A stretch of DNA of 64,000 nucleotides from CALAED01 sp036378315. GTDB lineage: Bacteria > Actinomycetota > Actinomycetes > Streptosporangiales > Streptosporangiaceae. Location: assembly GCA_036378315.1 (NCBI GenBank), contig DASUWU010000049.1, forward strand, positions 1 to 64,000, given 5' to 3'. Positions 1-8,436 of the stretch are shown here, piece after piece; position 1 is the first letter of the stretch, and the number at the start of each line of letters is the position of its first letter. Made by a program: the position numbers and the translations under genes. The notes under the pieces were generated by a model. That model did no database searches and had not been told where the DNA came from. It saw only the letters and a program-made list of their open reading frames with translations.

Positions 1-1680
1 GGGCCGGCGACCGGTCCGTCTTTTCGAGCGGCGCGCCCGGAGCCACCGGCGGCACCCCTGGAGCCACCGGCGGCCGTGGCGCCACCAGAGCCAGAGGATC
101 CCGATGGCGAGCCCGACCAGCATGGTGAAGCCGGCGGTGGCCTGCACGATGGCGTCCATGATGATCGTGCCGCCCGTCCCGATCCCGTCCTCCATCAGCG
201 CCGCGACCATCACGGCCCCGCCGGCCAGGACCACCGCGAGCGCGTAGATCGGCGGGCGGCGGCCGGAACCCCTGAACGTCCACTCCCGCAGGTAGGGGAA
301 GGAGATGAGGAAGACGGGAACCAGGGCGAACGCCGCGGCGATGAGATAGAGATGCGCGAAATGCGGGTCCCACATCGACCGCCGCGCTTCGGGGACCTCC
401 GTCGTGTTGATGCCGAGAAAGGCGATCACGAAGCCGACGGAGACGCCGATGAGGCTGAGCACGCCGGCGGCGAAGGCGTTCCATTTCTGCCGGCCCTCCT
501 CCCGGCGCCGGTCGCGGACGTCGATGGCCGTGATCTCCGACCGGAGGCTGCCGTCGAGCTGGTCGAACATCTGGCTCAACGTCTTGGCCTGGTTGGACAG
601 ATCCATCGCCTCGTACAGCGCCGTTTGGAACGTCTCGATCCGCATCAACGGGAACTCAACGCTGAATGTCAGATCGAATTCGAGATTACCGAGGTTGTCG
701 GCGAGCTCCTCCAGGTCGTCCCGCCGCTGCACACCGGCCGCCGCGCTTTGCTTGTTCTCCTTGAACTGGCGCACCTGCTGGTACGCCTCGTGCCAGATCT
801 GGCGGAACTTCGAGGCGGTCCCGACCGCGTGGACGGTGGACAGGAAGATGCTGTCCTCGACATAGCGCTGATGGCCGTACAGCAGGCTGACGTACGGCGT
901 GACGACGCCGAGCGTGATGAGGTCGCCGCCCTGACCGAACTCCTGCCGCGGCGCGCGTCCCTGTCGCAGGGCCTCCAGCCAGTTCTGGCCATCGGGGTGG
1001 TCGGAAAGCCTGACGGCGTTGAGCTGCACCGGCCTCTTCGGGATGCCGAACTCCTCGCGGTACGGCGGGGTCTCGCGGTAGACGATTTCGTCTATCACCG
1101 CTGGGCCGGGTGCCTTCTCTTGATCATTCCGGCGTTCGACGAAGACCAGCTGATGCCGCTCGGGGAGCAGCGCGTCCTTTCTGCCGCCCCCGGCGCGGTC
1201 CTCCTTGGCCAACCCCTCCCAGACCAGGTCCTCAGGATCATCGGCGGTCAGGTCGCCGACGTACTGCTCGAGATCCATCCCGCGAATCTCGAGCTCGTTC
1301 TCGATGCACTGCTCGAGCACTCTCGTGATCGGCCCGACGCTCGCCAGGTCACGCAGCGGCGACGTGGAGAACTCCAGGATGACCGCGAGCACCACCTGAT
1401 TGGACGGCAACGCGAACAGCAGGGCGTCGACGCCCGCCATTTCGATGCCGTCCACCGGTTGTTTGAGGCGGACGTCGGTGAGGTCGTGGATCGGTCCGCC
1501 GAGCAGTGAGAATGGCAACAGGCGCGGCAGTTGGTCTTTGTAAAGCTCGTAGTGCCGGGTCAGCCCGCCCAGCACGAGCCGGGCGCCGAGTTTCTCGAGC
1601 GAATCGCCCTTATACCGCCACGACGTGGCATAAATGGTAACGACGCGTACGCGGCAGTCGGCGGCGTTGGGATCGGCCAA
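1..1680 (-). CDS. Membrane protein with CorA-like C-terminal tail, partial (C-terminus cut by window edge)
   Basis: An open frame of 560 codons runs from a TTG start at 1680 to the window edge without a stop. An in-frame TGA lies just upstream and a GGGGGG stretch precedes the TTG. The N-terminal ~280 residues form a globular domain I do not recognise. Residues ~300-395 look helical and coiled, followed by a hydrophobic segment ending in GIN (residues ~422-424) and then TTEVPE. That arrangement recalls the CorA Mg2+ channel, where the first membrane helix ends in GMN followed by an acidic loop. Here three more hydrophobic segments follow (~443-463, 477-497, 508-533), then a very basic tail. 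Family assignment is inference; the similarity could be architectural only. A function in ion flux or in an immunity-type system is possible but unproven. Confidence 0.75.
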   Translation of the reverse strand, partial: MADPNAADCRVRVVTIYATSWRYKGDSLEKLGARLVLGGLTRHYELYKDQLPRLLPFSLLGGPIHDLTDVRLKQPVDGIEMAGVDALLFALPSNQVVLAVILEFSTSPLRDLASVGPITRVLEQCIENELEIRGMDLEQYVGDLTADDPEDLVWEGLAKEDRAGGGRKDALLPERHQLVFVERRNDQEKAPGPAVIDEIVYRETPPYREEFGIPKRPVQLNAVRLSDHPDGQNWLEALRQGRAPRQEFGQGGDLITLGVVTPYVSLLYGHQRYVEDSIFLSTVHAVGTASKFRQIWHEAYQQVRQFKENKQSAAAGVQRRDDLEELADNLGNLEFDLTFSVEFPLMRIETFQTALYEAMDLSNQAKTLSQMFDQLDGSLRSEITAIDVRDRRREEGRQKWNAFAAGVLSLIGVSVGFVIAFLGINTTEVPEARRSMWDPHFAHLYLIAAAFALVPVFLISFPYLREWTFRGSGRRPPIYALAVVLAGGAVMVAALMEDGIGTGGTIIMDAIVQATAGFTMLVGLAIGILWLWWRHGRRWLQGCRRWLRARRSKRRTGRRP

Positions 1681-1892
1681 GATGATGCCCCCCGGTCAGG
1701 CTCACTACCGTCCATGATAGGCGTCTAACACTTCGTATCTGCCAGGCTCGCCCGATGCGGCCGGAATGCGCCATGACAAGACATGTCAGGTAAGTGTGGG
1801 CGCAGAAACAGATCTAGGAATCGTCCCCGCGGCGTGGTTCGATGGCGCATGGCGATGTGATGAACGACCGAGCGCGCCGGGTGGAGGACACG

Positions 1893-2423
1893 ATGCCCAT
1901 CCCTCATGTTGGCCCGCTGGTCGGCGTCATCGCCGGTCCCGTCGTGGCGTCCGCCCTGCTCGCGGGGTGCGGAGCCTCCCCGCGGCCGGCTCCGAACGTC
2001 GACCAGGTCGCGCACACCCTGCAGAACCAGGTCTACAAGGTGCTCGAGGCGACGTGGACCGAGGACCCCCGGATCACCGACCCGCTTTTCGACGCGTACG
2101 TCCCCTGCGGACACGGGAAGGTCAGGGTCACGTACGCCGTGTCGGGAAAGCGGAGCGTCTTCGCCGCCCACCCGGTCATCTCCACGAACGCGAACAAGAC
2201 GCCGGCCACCCCGAGCCAGATCATCGATGACCTGGTCCGCTTCATTCCCCAGGTGGGCACGTTCTCGATCGTGGGACGCTCCGATCAGGGCGCGACCGTG
2301 CAGCTCGTGAACACCAGCACCCGCACCAGGATGACCCTGCATTCGCCGGGCCCGGACCGGCTGACGATCTCGGGCCAGACCGACTGCCTGAAGCCCGGCA
2401 ACCTCGGTCGGGACGTGGGCTGA
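1893..2423 (+). CDS. Putative lipoprotein
   Basis: A 176-aa protein. I chose ATG 1893 because GGAGG sits 7 bases upstream; an in-frame ATG at 1842 has no such site. The N-terminus is a short hydrophobic signal ending in the lipobox LLAGC, so the mature protein should be lipid-anchored outside the membrane. The rest has no motif I recognise. Two cysteines (in the CGHGK and TDCL segments) could form a disulphide. It is divergent from the membrane protein on the left; function unknown. Confidence 0.75.
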   Translation: MPIPHVGPLVGVIAGPVVASALLAGCGASPRPAPNVDQVAHTLQNQVYKVLEATWTEDPRITDPLFDAYVPCGHGKVRVTYAVSGKRSVFAAHPVISTNANKTPATPSQIIDDLVRFIPQVGTFSIVGRSDQGATVQLVNTSTRTRMTLHSPGPDRLTISGQTDCLKPGNLGRDVG

Positions 2424-2476
2424 GCGGGACGGGAGCGGCCGGAAGGGCGCCGGCGCGCGATGTCACCCGCGGACGG

Positions 2477-3304
2477 CTACGCGCGGGTCGGGGGAGCGGT
2501 GGCGGGATGCGACGAGCCCGTGATGTCCGCGAAGGGCTTCGTATCGGACGCCGGGCCGCGGACGGTGACGTCGGTGCCGGATTGGGCGACCCTACGGAGG
2601 GCGAGGACCGCCGCGTTGCTCAAGAACGTGGTCACCTCGAGATCGATGACCACGCCGGTGCCGGCGGGCAGATGGAGCAGCGCCCACGCGATCCGGTGTA
2701 CGGCCGAGGTGTCGAGATCGCCCTCGGCGTACAGCGCATGGTCGTCGGCGAACAGCCGGAACTGGGGCACCGGGCTCGTGCTCGACAAGAGCGGATGCAG
2801 CGTCGCGGTATGGCGCAGCCGATCGATCTCGACCCGTTCCCGATCGAAGGCGCACAATCCGGTGACCGGGTACTCCGACATGAAACGGTCGGCGACCAGC
2901 TCCCATCTCAGCCACGCCTGGAAGCGCCGCTCATCGGTCAGCAGCGGCGTGTTGTCGGCGGCGACCCGGATCCCCGTGTATCCCTCGGCCTGCGCCTGCG
3001 CCAAGGCCTGAGCGAAGGTGGCACGTTGGCGAAGCGCGTCGACGATCCCCGACGGCCCATAGGTCTCTTCGACGCTCGAAACCTGGAGAACACCGGCTTC
3101 GATGAGATGGTCCAACCCCCCGCACCCGTCGCGAGCGGGGTCCTCGGCCACGTAGAGCAGGCGCTCGTTCCTCGCCACCCCGTCCGCCAAGAACTTGCGG
3201 GCCAGTTCCGCGAACTGGTCGGACCCGCTGAAGACCCATCCGATGTGGTCATGAGGCGCCATGCCGATCAGCTCTACCTGAGTGCCGTGGTGGCGCACAG
3301 CCAT
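2477..3304 (-). CDS. MEDS domain plus STAS domain protein (anti-sigma antagonist-like)
   Basis: A 275-aa protein. The start at 3304 is favoured by a GGAGAGGGGGG ribosome-binding sequence directly upstream. Residues ~15-175 match the MEDS (DcmR-type sensory) domain: HDHIGWVFSGSDQF, then a segment ending in LLYVAED. Residues ~185-260 resemble a STAS domain like that of anti-sigma factor antagonists (GTGVVIDLEVTTFLSNAA). Such MEDS-STAS proteins are widespread in actinomycetes and are presumed to sense a small ligand and act in sigma-factor partner switching. No cognate kinase or sigma factor is adjacent, so the partner is unknown. Confidence 0.8.
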   Translation of the reverse strand: MAVRHHGTQVELIGMAPHDHIGWVFSGSDQFAELARKFLADGVARNERLLYVAEDPARDGCGGLDHLIEAGVLQVSSVEETYGPSGIVDALRQRATFAQALAQAQAEGYTGIRVAADNTPLLTDERRFQAWLRWELVADRFMSEYPVTGLCAFDRERVEIDRLRHTATLHPLLSSTSPVPQFRLFADDHALYAEGDLDTSAVHRIAWALLHLPAGTGVVIDLEVTTFLSNAAVLALRRVAQSGTDVTVRGPASDTKPFADITGSSHPATAPPTRA

Positions 3305-3427
3305 CCCCCCTCTCCCTCGGCCGGAACCCTCGGGACCAGACGCCGACAGGAGCCACGGGCCGGAGCACCCGCGCACTCCCTACAGTACCCCTACCAGGGC
3401 TAAAGCGGATTTCAACGGACAGCGGGC

Positions 3428-3574
3428 TCACGTTCCTTGTTGACCGCCCTGCGTCGGATCGGGGGGCAAGATGGAGGCCGCGTTCTGCAGGAGCGAGACG
3501 ACCGCCGTAATGAGTGCGGCGAGGCAGGCGTAGAGGGCCAAGTGGCGCCAGATGTCCTGCTGCCGTACGGCCAT
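3428..3574 (-). CDS. Small single-pass membrane protein (48 aa)
   Basis: A short minus-strand frame, ATG 3574 to TGA 3428, encodes a charged N-terminus followed by one hydrophobic helix (LALYACLAALITAVVSLLQN) and a short polar tail. Third positions are G/C rich as in its neighbours, which supports coding. The ribosome-binding site is weak. I cannot name a family. It lies alone between the MEDS-STAS gene and the aromatic-degradation genes. Confidence 0.4.
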   Translation of the reverse strand: MAVRQQDIWRHLALYACLAALITAVVSLLQNAASILPPDPTQGGQQGT

Positions 3575-3690
3575 TTCGAAATCCGGCCGCTGCCGCCCGC
3601 CGCCGCGTCCCGCGCGGCGCCCTGTGTACTCTGGCGCTCCTGGTCCAGGGAAGGAACGAGCATGCCCGCGTACGTGCAGAGGAGCTCCGC

Positions 3691-4449
3691 GTGGCCCGCC
3701 GGCTGGCGGTGGTGACCGGCGGGGCCGGCGGGATCGGACGCTCGATCAGCCTCCGCCTTGCCCGGCGGGGGCATCAGGTGGTCGCACTCGGCCGGGACGA
3801 GGACAAGCTGGACGCGCTGGAGCGCGCCGCGCGCGACGAAGGCGTCGCCGTCGTCGGCCGGCGCTGCGACATCACCGACGAAGAGCGGGTGACGGCCACG
3901 ATCGGGCGGCTGGGAACCGTGGGGATCCTGGTCAACAACGCGGGGATCGCGGTGACCGCTCCGGCGCATCGTACGAGCCTCGAGGAGTGGGAACGACACT
4001 TGCGGACGAACGCCACCGGTGCCTTCCTGGTGACCCGGGCCGTGCTGCCCGGCATGCGGGAAAGCGGCTGGGGACGCATCGTGTTCGTCGCCTCCACCGC
4101 GGCGCTGGCCGGACGGCCGTACACGGCGGCCTACACCGCCTCCAAGCACGCGATGCTGGGGCTGGCGCGGGTGGTGGCCGCTGAGGTGGCCGGCTCCGGG
4201 GTGACCAGTAACGCCGTCTGCCCGACCTTCGCCCGTACCCCGATGACCGAGCGATCGGTGGCGCGGATCTCCGCCCGCACGCGGCGGGACGCCGAGGACG
4301 CCGAGGCGGCGCTGGCCCACGCGTCACCGCTCGGGCGGCTGCTGGAGCCGGACGAGGTGGCCGCCGCGGTCGAGTTCTTCGTCGGCGATGACGCCGGCTC
4401 GGTCAACGGCCAGACGCTCGTGCTCGATGGAGGAGGCCTGCAAGGGTGA
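3691..4449 (+). CDS. Short-chain dehydrogenase/reductase (aromatic-CoA pathway)
   Basis: A 252-aa classical SDR. GTG 3691 is chosen because AGAGGAG lies 6 bases upstream and the Rossmann motif TGGAGGIG then falls at residues 9-16. NNAG is at 82-85, the catalytic Ser at 135, Tyr148 and Lys152 (YTASK). It overlaps the next gene by GTGA, so translation is coupled to the crotonase. In this context the likely role is oxidising or reducing a hydroxy/oxo alicyclic CoA ester after ring attack, as in the beta-oxidation-like lower part of 2-aminobenzoyl-CoA degradation. The exact substrate is inferred from neighbours only. Confidence 0.85.
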   Translation: MARRLAVVTGGAGGIGRSISLRLARRGHQVVALGRDEDKLDALERAARDEGVAVVGRRCDITDEERVTATIGRLGTVGILVNNAGIAVTAPAHRTSLEEWERHLRTNATGAFLVTRAVLPGMRESGWGRIVFVASTAALAGRPYTAAYTASKHAMLGLARVVAAEVAGSGVTSNAVCPTFARTPMTERSVARISARTRRDAEDAEAALAHASPLGRLLEPDEVAAAVEFFVGDDAGSVNGQTLVLDGGGLQG

Positions 4450-5273
4450 GTCCCTTCCGCGGATCGGTCCCGTTCACCGGCGAGTGGCGGCACTTCCGGC
4501 TGGAACGCGTCGACGCGACCGCGACACTCACGTTCACCCGCCCCGACAGGCTCAACGCGCTCACCTTCGACGCCTACGCCGACCTGCGCGACCTGCTGGC
4601 CGAGCTGCCGCATCGCGGCGACACCCGCGTGCTCGTGCTGCGCGGCGAGGGGAAGGCGTTCTGCTCGGGCGGCGACGTCCACGAGATCATCGGCGAGACG
4701 CTGCGGATGGGCCCGGACGAACTCCTCGCCTTCACGCGGATGACCGGTGAAGTGGTCAGGGCGATGCGGGAGTGCCCGATCCCGATCATCGCCGCCGTCC
4801 ACGGCACCGCCGCCGGCGCCGGCGCGGTGCTCGCGCTGGCCGCCGACTTCCGGGTGGCCGCCAGGTCGGCCCGGTTCGCGTTCCTGTTCACCAAGGTCGG
4901 TCTTTCCGGCGCCGACATGGGGGCCGCATACCTGCTGCCCAGGCTCGTCGGCCTCGGCCGGGCCACGCAGCTGCTCATGCTGGGCGACACCGTCGAGGCG
5001 CCGGAGGCGGAACGCTACGGGCTTGTCAGCCACCTGGTCGATGACGAGGCGCTCGGCGAAGCGACGGCCGCCCTGGCCGGCCGGCTCGCCGAAGGGCCGG
5101 CGCTGGCGTACGCGCAGACCAAGGCGCTGCTGTCCCGCGAGCTCGACATGAGCCTGCCCGGGGCGCTCGAGCTGGATGCCATGACCCAGGCACTGCTGAT
5201 GAAGAGCGCCGACTACGCCGAGTTCCACGCGGCGTTCACGGCCAAGCGCCCGCCGGACTGGCAGGGCCGCTGA
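4446..5273 (+). CDS. Enoyl-CoA hydratase/isomerase family protein
   Basis: A 275-aa crotonase-fold protein starting at GTG 4446, overlapping the SDR stop. The oxyanion-hole segments are visible: FCSGGDVHE at 72-80 and VHGTAAGAGA at 118-127. In the active-site loop GLSGADMGAAYLLPR the usual second glutamate is not obvious, and Asp157 may replace it, so the chemistry may be isomerase or ring hydrolase rather than plain hydration. It is the middle gene of a three-gene unit (SDR, crotonase, Rid) with overlapping ends. It probably acts on the cyclohexene-carboxyl-CoA intermediates made by the flavoprotein fusion encoded at 8437. Confidence 0.85.
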   Translation: MSPFRGSVPFTGEWRHFRLERVDATATLTFTRPDRLNALTFDAYADLRDLLAELPHRGDTRVLVLRGEGKAFCSGGDVHEIIGETLRMGPDELLAFTRMTGEVVRAMRECPIPIIAAVHGTAAGAGAVLALAADFRVAARSARFAFLFTKVGLSGADMGAAYLLPRLVGLGRATQLLMLGDTVEAPEAERYGLVSHLVDDEALGEATAALAGRLAEGPALAYAQTKALLSRELDMSLPGALELDAMTQALLMKSADYAEFHAAFTAKRPPDWQGR

Positions 5274-5725
5274 TGAGCGAGCGGGAGGCGGCCGGCGCGC
5301 CGGGCGCCGCGCGGGAACCGCGGGGCGCCCACCGGCTGGTCAATCCGGCCGGCCTCGCTCCAGGCGTCGGGTTCTCCCACGCCGTGCTCGTCGCGCCGGG
5401 CCGGACCGTCTACCTCGGCGGGCAGACCGCGCAACGTCGCGATGGCGGCATCGCCGGGGCGACCGTGACCGAGCAGTTCGACCTCGCGCTTGCCAACCTC
5501 GTCACGGTGCTGCGCGCGGTCGGCGGAGAACCTGAACACCTGGTCAACCTGACCATCTATACGACCGAAGCCGCCGCCTACCGTGCCGGCCTGCGCGAAC
5601 TAGGCGAGATCTACCGACGCCACCTCGGCAGGCACTATCCGGCGATGGCATTCTTCGAGGTCAAGGGCCTGTTCGATCCGGCGGCGATGATCGAGCTGGT
5701 GGGGACGGCCGTCATCCCCGACTGA
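5273..5725 (+). CDS. Rid (YjgF/YER057c) family protein lacking the canonical arginine
   Basis: A 150-aa Rid-fold protein starting at ATG 5273, sharing one base with the crotonase stop (TGATG). RidA proteins hydrolyse enamines/imines using an arginine in a PAR motif. Here that position is Met125 (YPAMAFF), while the later glutamate (Glu141 region, MIELVG) is kept. Loss of the Arg is typical of the Rid4-Rid7 groups, which are not known imine deaminases. Its operon position beside a pathway whose first ring product is an enamine suggests it handles an aminocyclohexene-CoA or related intermediate. The mechanism must then differ from RidA. Confidence 0.85.
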   Translation: MSEREAAGAPGAAREPRGAHRLVNPAGLAPGVGFSHAVLVAPGRTVYLGGQTAQRRDGGIAGATVTEQFDLALANLVTVLRAVGGEPEHLVNLTIYTTEAAAYRAGLRELGEIYRRHLGRHYPAMAFFEVKGLFDPAAMIELVGTAVIPD

Positions 5726-5764
5726 GGCGGCGCGCCCGCGCGCCCACGCACGGGCGAGACAGGG

Positions 5765-6610
5765 TCACGGGCGGGCGGGTTGCGGGGAGGAGACGATGTC
5801 GATGGCGTGCCTCAGGCCGGGCTCGCGCAGCCGGGCGTGCAGCTCGAAGAACACGTGGGCCGCGCGGTTGCCCGACCAGTCGTCGGGCATCAGCTCGAGC
5901 GGCAGGCCCGGGTCGAGGTAGGGCATCCGCCGCCACGCGTCGACGGTGCGCAGATAGTCGGCGAACGCCTCATCGCCGCCCGCCGACCGGCGCCGGCTCC
6001 ACCGGGCGAGCAGCGGTTCGTGTGCGAGCAGGAACTCGTCGTACATCGTCCGCAGGGCGTCGAGGTCCCACCAGCGCGCGATCGCGTGCCGCAGGTCGTG
6101 GAAGGCGAGGTGGTCGGCGCGGAAGAGCTCGACGTAGGCGGCGACCTCCAGGCGTTCGAGGGCGCGGCGCGCCTCGTCGGCCAGCCGCAGGGGAGCGATC
6201 CACACTCCGGGCGCCGCGGTGCCGAAACCCATCCAGCGCAGGCGCGACCTCAGCAGGTGCCGCTTGTGGCGCTGCGACTCGGGAACGGAGAACACCACCA
6301 TCACCCAGCCGTCCGCGACGTCCGCGACCCGGCGGCCGAAGATGCGCCGGTCGCCCTCCGCGAGGATCCGGCGGGCCTCATCCGACAGGGAGTACCCGGC
6401 CGTCCCGCCGATCCGCCTCGCCTCGAGGAGGCCCCGTCGTTTCAGCCGCGACACCGCGGACCGTACGGCGGGCGAATCCACGTCCAGCTCGGACATGAGC
6501 CCGATGAGATCGGCGACCGAGATCCACCCGCCGAGCTCGCGTCCGTAGGCGCCGTAGAACGTGACGATCAGTGAGCGCGGTCTGCGGCCCCGTTCTTCTG
6601 GGGGCTCCAT
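5765..6610 (-). CDS. PaaX family transcriptional regulator
   Basis: A 281-aa protein of PaaX size. It has an N-terminal winged helix (SLIVTFYGAYGRELGGW, VRSAVSRLKRRGLL), a central ferredoxin-like part and a C-terminal PaaX-C domain (WWDLDALRTMYDEFL). Family members repress aromatic catabolism and are released by aryl-CoA thioesters. The gene is divergent from the ligase-monooxygenase genes and convergent with the SDR-crotonase-Rid unit, so it sits between the two halves of the pathway it probably controls. The start at 6610 is chosen by domain content; an upstream in-frame ATG at 6670 would add 20 residues. Confidence 0.9.
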   Translation of the reverse strand: MEPPEERGRRPRSLIVTFYGAYGRELGGWISVADLIGLMSELDVDSPAVRSAVSRLKRRGLLEARRIGGTAGYSLSDEARRILAEGDRRIFGRRVADVADGWVMVVFSVPESQRHKRHLLRSRLRWMGFGTAAPGVWIAPLRLADEARRALERLEVAAYVELFRADHLAFHDLRHAIARWWDLDALRTMYDEFLLAHEPLLARWSRRRSAGGDEAFADYLRTVDAWRRMPYLDPGLPLELMPDDWSGNRAAHVFFELHARLREPGLRHAIDIVSSPQPARP

Positions 6611-6684
6611 GACGTCGGTCACGGTCGCACGATATCCAGTTCGCCGGACGGAGCCCGGTGCGGCGGGCATCCGATGCCGTTCTA

Positions 6685-6712
6685 TTGACGGAAGTCATAG
6701 AAACGATACGTT
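6685..6712 (+). promoter_or_regulatory. Predicted promoter of the aryl-CoA ligase operon
   Basis: TTGACG (6685-6690), a 16-bp spacer and TACGTT (6707-6712) resemble a housekeeping actinomycete promoter facing the ligase gene. The -10 box is embedded in a palindrome listed separately. Confidence 0.45.
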
Positions 6713-6713
6713 T
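6701..6713. promoter_or_regulatory. Candidate PaaX operator, AAACG-ATA-CGTTT
   Basis: A perfect 5-bp inverted repeat around ATA lies between the divergent PaaX and ligase genes and overlaps the predicted -10 box, where a repressor would block transcription. Assignment to PaaX is by position only. Confidence 0.4.
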
Positions 6714-6805
6714 GGTGTCATCGCACGTACAGGCGCTTCGACGCCCCGATGCCCCACCGCCCGGCCGGCGACATGTCCTAAAAGAAGATGCCGGGAGGCG
6801 TCGCC

Positions 6806-8416
6806 ATGGACCTTTACCCCTCAGCGCACGTCGACACGTTCACCCGCGACCACCTGCCACGGCTCGACCAGTGGCCCACGATGCTGTACGCGCTGCCGGA
6901 GCTGCGCTACCCACGCCGGTTGAACTGCGCGGCGGAACTGCTGGACAGGACGGTGGAGCGGTTCGGGCCCGACCGCCCGTGCGTGATCGGGCAGGACGAG
7001 GCGTGGACCTATGGCGAGCTGCTGCGCCACGCGAACCAGGTCGCTCGCGTGCTGGTCGAGGACCTCGGGGTGGTGCCGGGGAACCGGGTCCTGCTGCGCG
7101 GCCCCAACAACCCCTGGCTGGTCGCGTGCTGGCTGGGAGTGATCAAGGCGGGGGCCGTCGCGGTGACCGTGCTCCCCGTGCTGCGCAGCGGCGAGCTGGC
7201 CGGGATCGCGGCGAAGGCGCGCGTCTCCCATGCCCTGTGCGACTCCCGCTTCGTGGAGGATCTGGTCAAGGCCGAGGTGGCGGGCCTCCGCATCGTCTGC
7301 TACGGCGGGAAGGACGGCGCTGACCTGGTCGCTCGGTGCGCCCGCAAACCGGCGGACTTCCCGGCGGTGCCGACGGCCGCCGACGACGTGTGCATGATCG
7401 CCTTCACCTCGGGCACCACCGGCCGGCCCAAGGGGTGCCTGCACTTCCACCGCGACGTGCTGGCCATCGCCGACACCTTCTCCGCCCACGTGCTCAAGCC
7501 GAGCCCCGACGACGTGTTCGCCGGGAGCCCGCCGCTGTCGTTCACCTTCGGGCTCGGCGGGCTCGTGGTGTTCCCGCTCCGGGCCGGCGCGTCCACCGTG
7601 CTGGTGGAGCGGGGAAGCCCTGAGCTGCTGCTCGCGGCCATGGGCGAGCACCGCGTCAGCGTGCTGTTCACCGCGCCCACCGCCTACCGCGCGATGCTCC
7701 CTGCCCTCTCCGGGGCCGACGTCTCTGGGCTGCGTCGCTGCGTGTCGGCGGGCGAGCATCTGGACGCGCGGACCTGGCACGCGTGGCGCGACGCCACCGG
7801 GATTGAGATCATCGACGGCATCGGCTCGACCGAGATGCTGCACATCTTCATCTCCTCCGCCGGCGCCGACATCCGGCCGGGCTCCACCGGACGGGTCGTG
7901 CCCGGGTACGAGGCGCGGATCATCGACGGCGCCGGCGAACCGGTGCCCGACGGCCGGCCGGGCCTGCTCGCGGTCCGCGGGCCCACCGGCTGCCGCTATC
8001 TGGCGGACGAGCGCCAGCGCGACTACGTACGCGGCGGCTGGAACTTCACCGGCGACATCTACATCAGGGACGCGGACGGCTACTACTGGTACCAGTCACG
8101 CGCCGACGACCTGATCGTCTCCGCGGGATACAACATCGCCGCGCTCGAGGTCGAGGAGGCTCTGCTCCGCTCGTCCGACGTGGCCGAGGCCGCCGTCATC
8201 GGCGTGCCGGACGCCGACCGCGGACAGATCGTCAAGGCATTCGTCGTCCTCCGCGAGGGCGTGCCGGCCAGCGAGCTCACCGCGCGTTCCCTGCAGGAGT
8301 TCGTCAAGGCAGAGATCGCGCCGTACAAGTACCCGCGTGCCGTCGCGTTCCTCGAGTCGCTCCCTTACACGCCCACCGGCAAGTTGCAGCGCTTCAAGCT
8401 CCGCGAACTCGCATGA
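6806..8416 (+). CDS. 2-aminobenzoate/benzoate-type CoA ligase
   Basis: A 536-aa ANL-superfamily ligase. ATG 6806 is preferred over 6788 because GGGAGG lies 7 bases before it. The AMP-binding motif TSGTTGRPKG is near residue 200, the hinge region GWNFTGD near 410, and the C-terminal acylation lysine in PTGKLQR near 525. The family converts an aromatic acid, ATP and CoA to the aryl-CoA. Its partner gene encodes a 2-aminobenzoyl-CoA monooxygenase/reductase-type fusion, so 2-aminobenzoate is the best-supported substrate. Salicylate or benzoate cannot be excluded. Its stop overlaps the next reading frame (ATGA). Confidence 0.88.
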   Translation: MDLYPSAHVDTFTRDHLPRLDQWPTMLYALPELRYPRRLNCAAELLDRTVERFGPDRPCVIGQDEAWTYGELLRHANQVARVLVEDLGVVPGNRVLLRGPNNPWLVACWLGVIKAGAVAVTVLPVLRSGELAGIAAKARVSHALCDSRFVEDLVKAEVAGLRIVCYGGKDGADLVARCARKPADFPAVPTAADDVCMIAFTSGTTGRPKGCLHFHRDVLAIADTFSAHVLKPSPDDVFAGSPPLSFTFGLGGLVVFPLRAGASTVLVERGSPELLLAAMGEHRVSVLFTAPTAYRAMLPALSGADVSGLRRCVSAGEHLDARTWHAWRDATGIEIIDGIGSTEMLHIFISSAGADIRPGSTGRVVPGYEARIIDGAGEPVPDGRPGLLAVRGPTGCRYLADERQRDYVRGGWNFTGDIYIRDADGYYWYQSRADDLIVSAGYNIAALEVEEALLRSSDVAEAAVIGVPDADRGQIVKAFVVLREGVPASELTARSLQEFVKAEIAPYKYPRAVAFLESLPYTPTGKLQRFKLRELA

Positions 8417-8436
8417 CCCTCCCGGGAGGACTCGAT

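Noticed and set aside
76..1509. A 477-codon plus-strand frame at the left edge
   Set aside because: It is codon-aligned antisense to the edge-truncated membrane protein on the minus strand, which has realistic helices and codon use.
1774..1788. Short inverted repeat TGACA-N5-TGTCA between the first two genes
   Set aside because: Five-base arms are common by chance and no promoter element is clearly associated.
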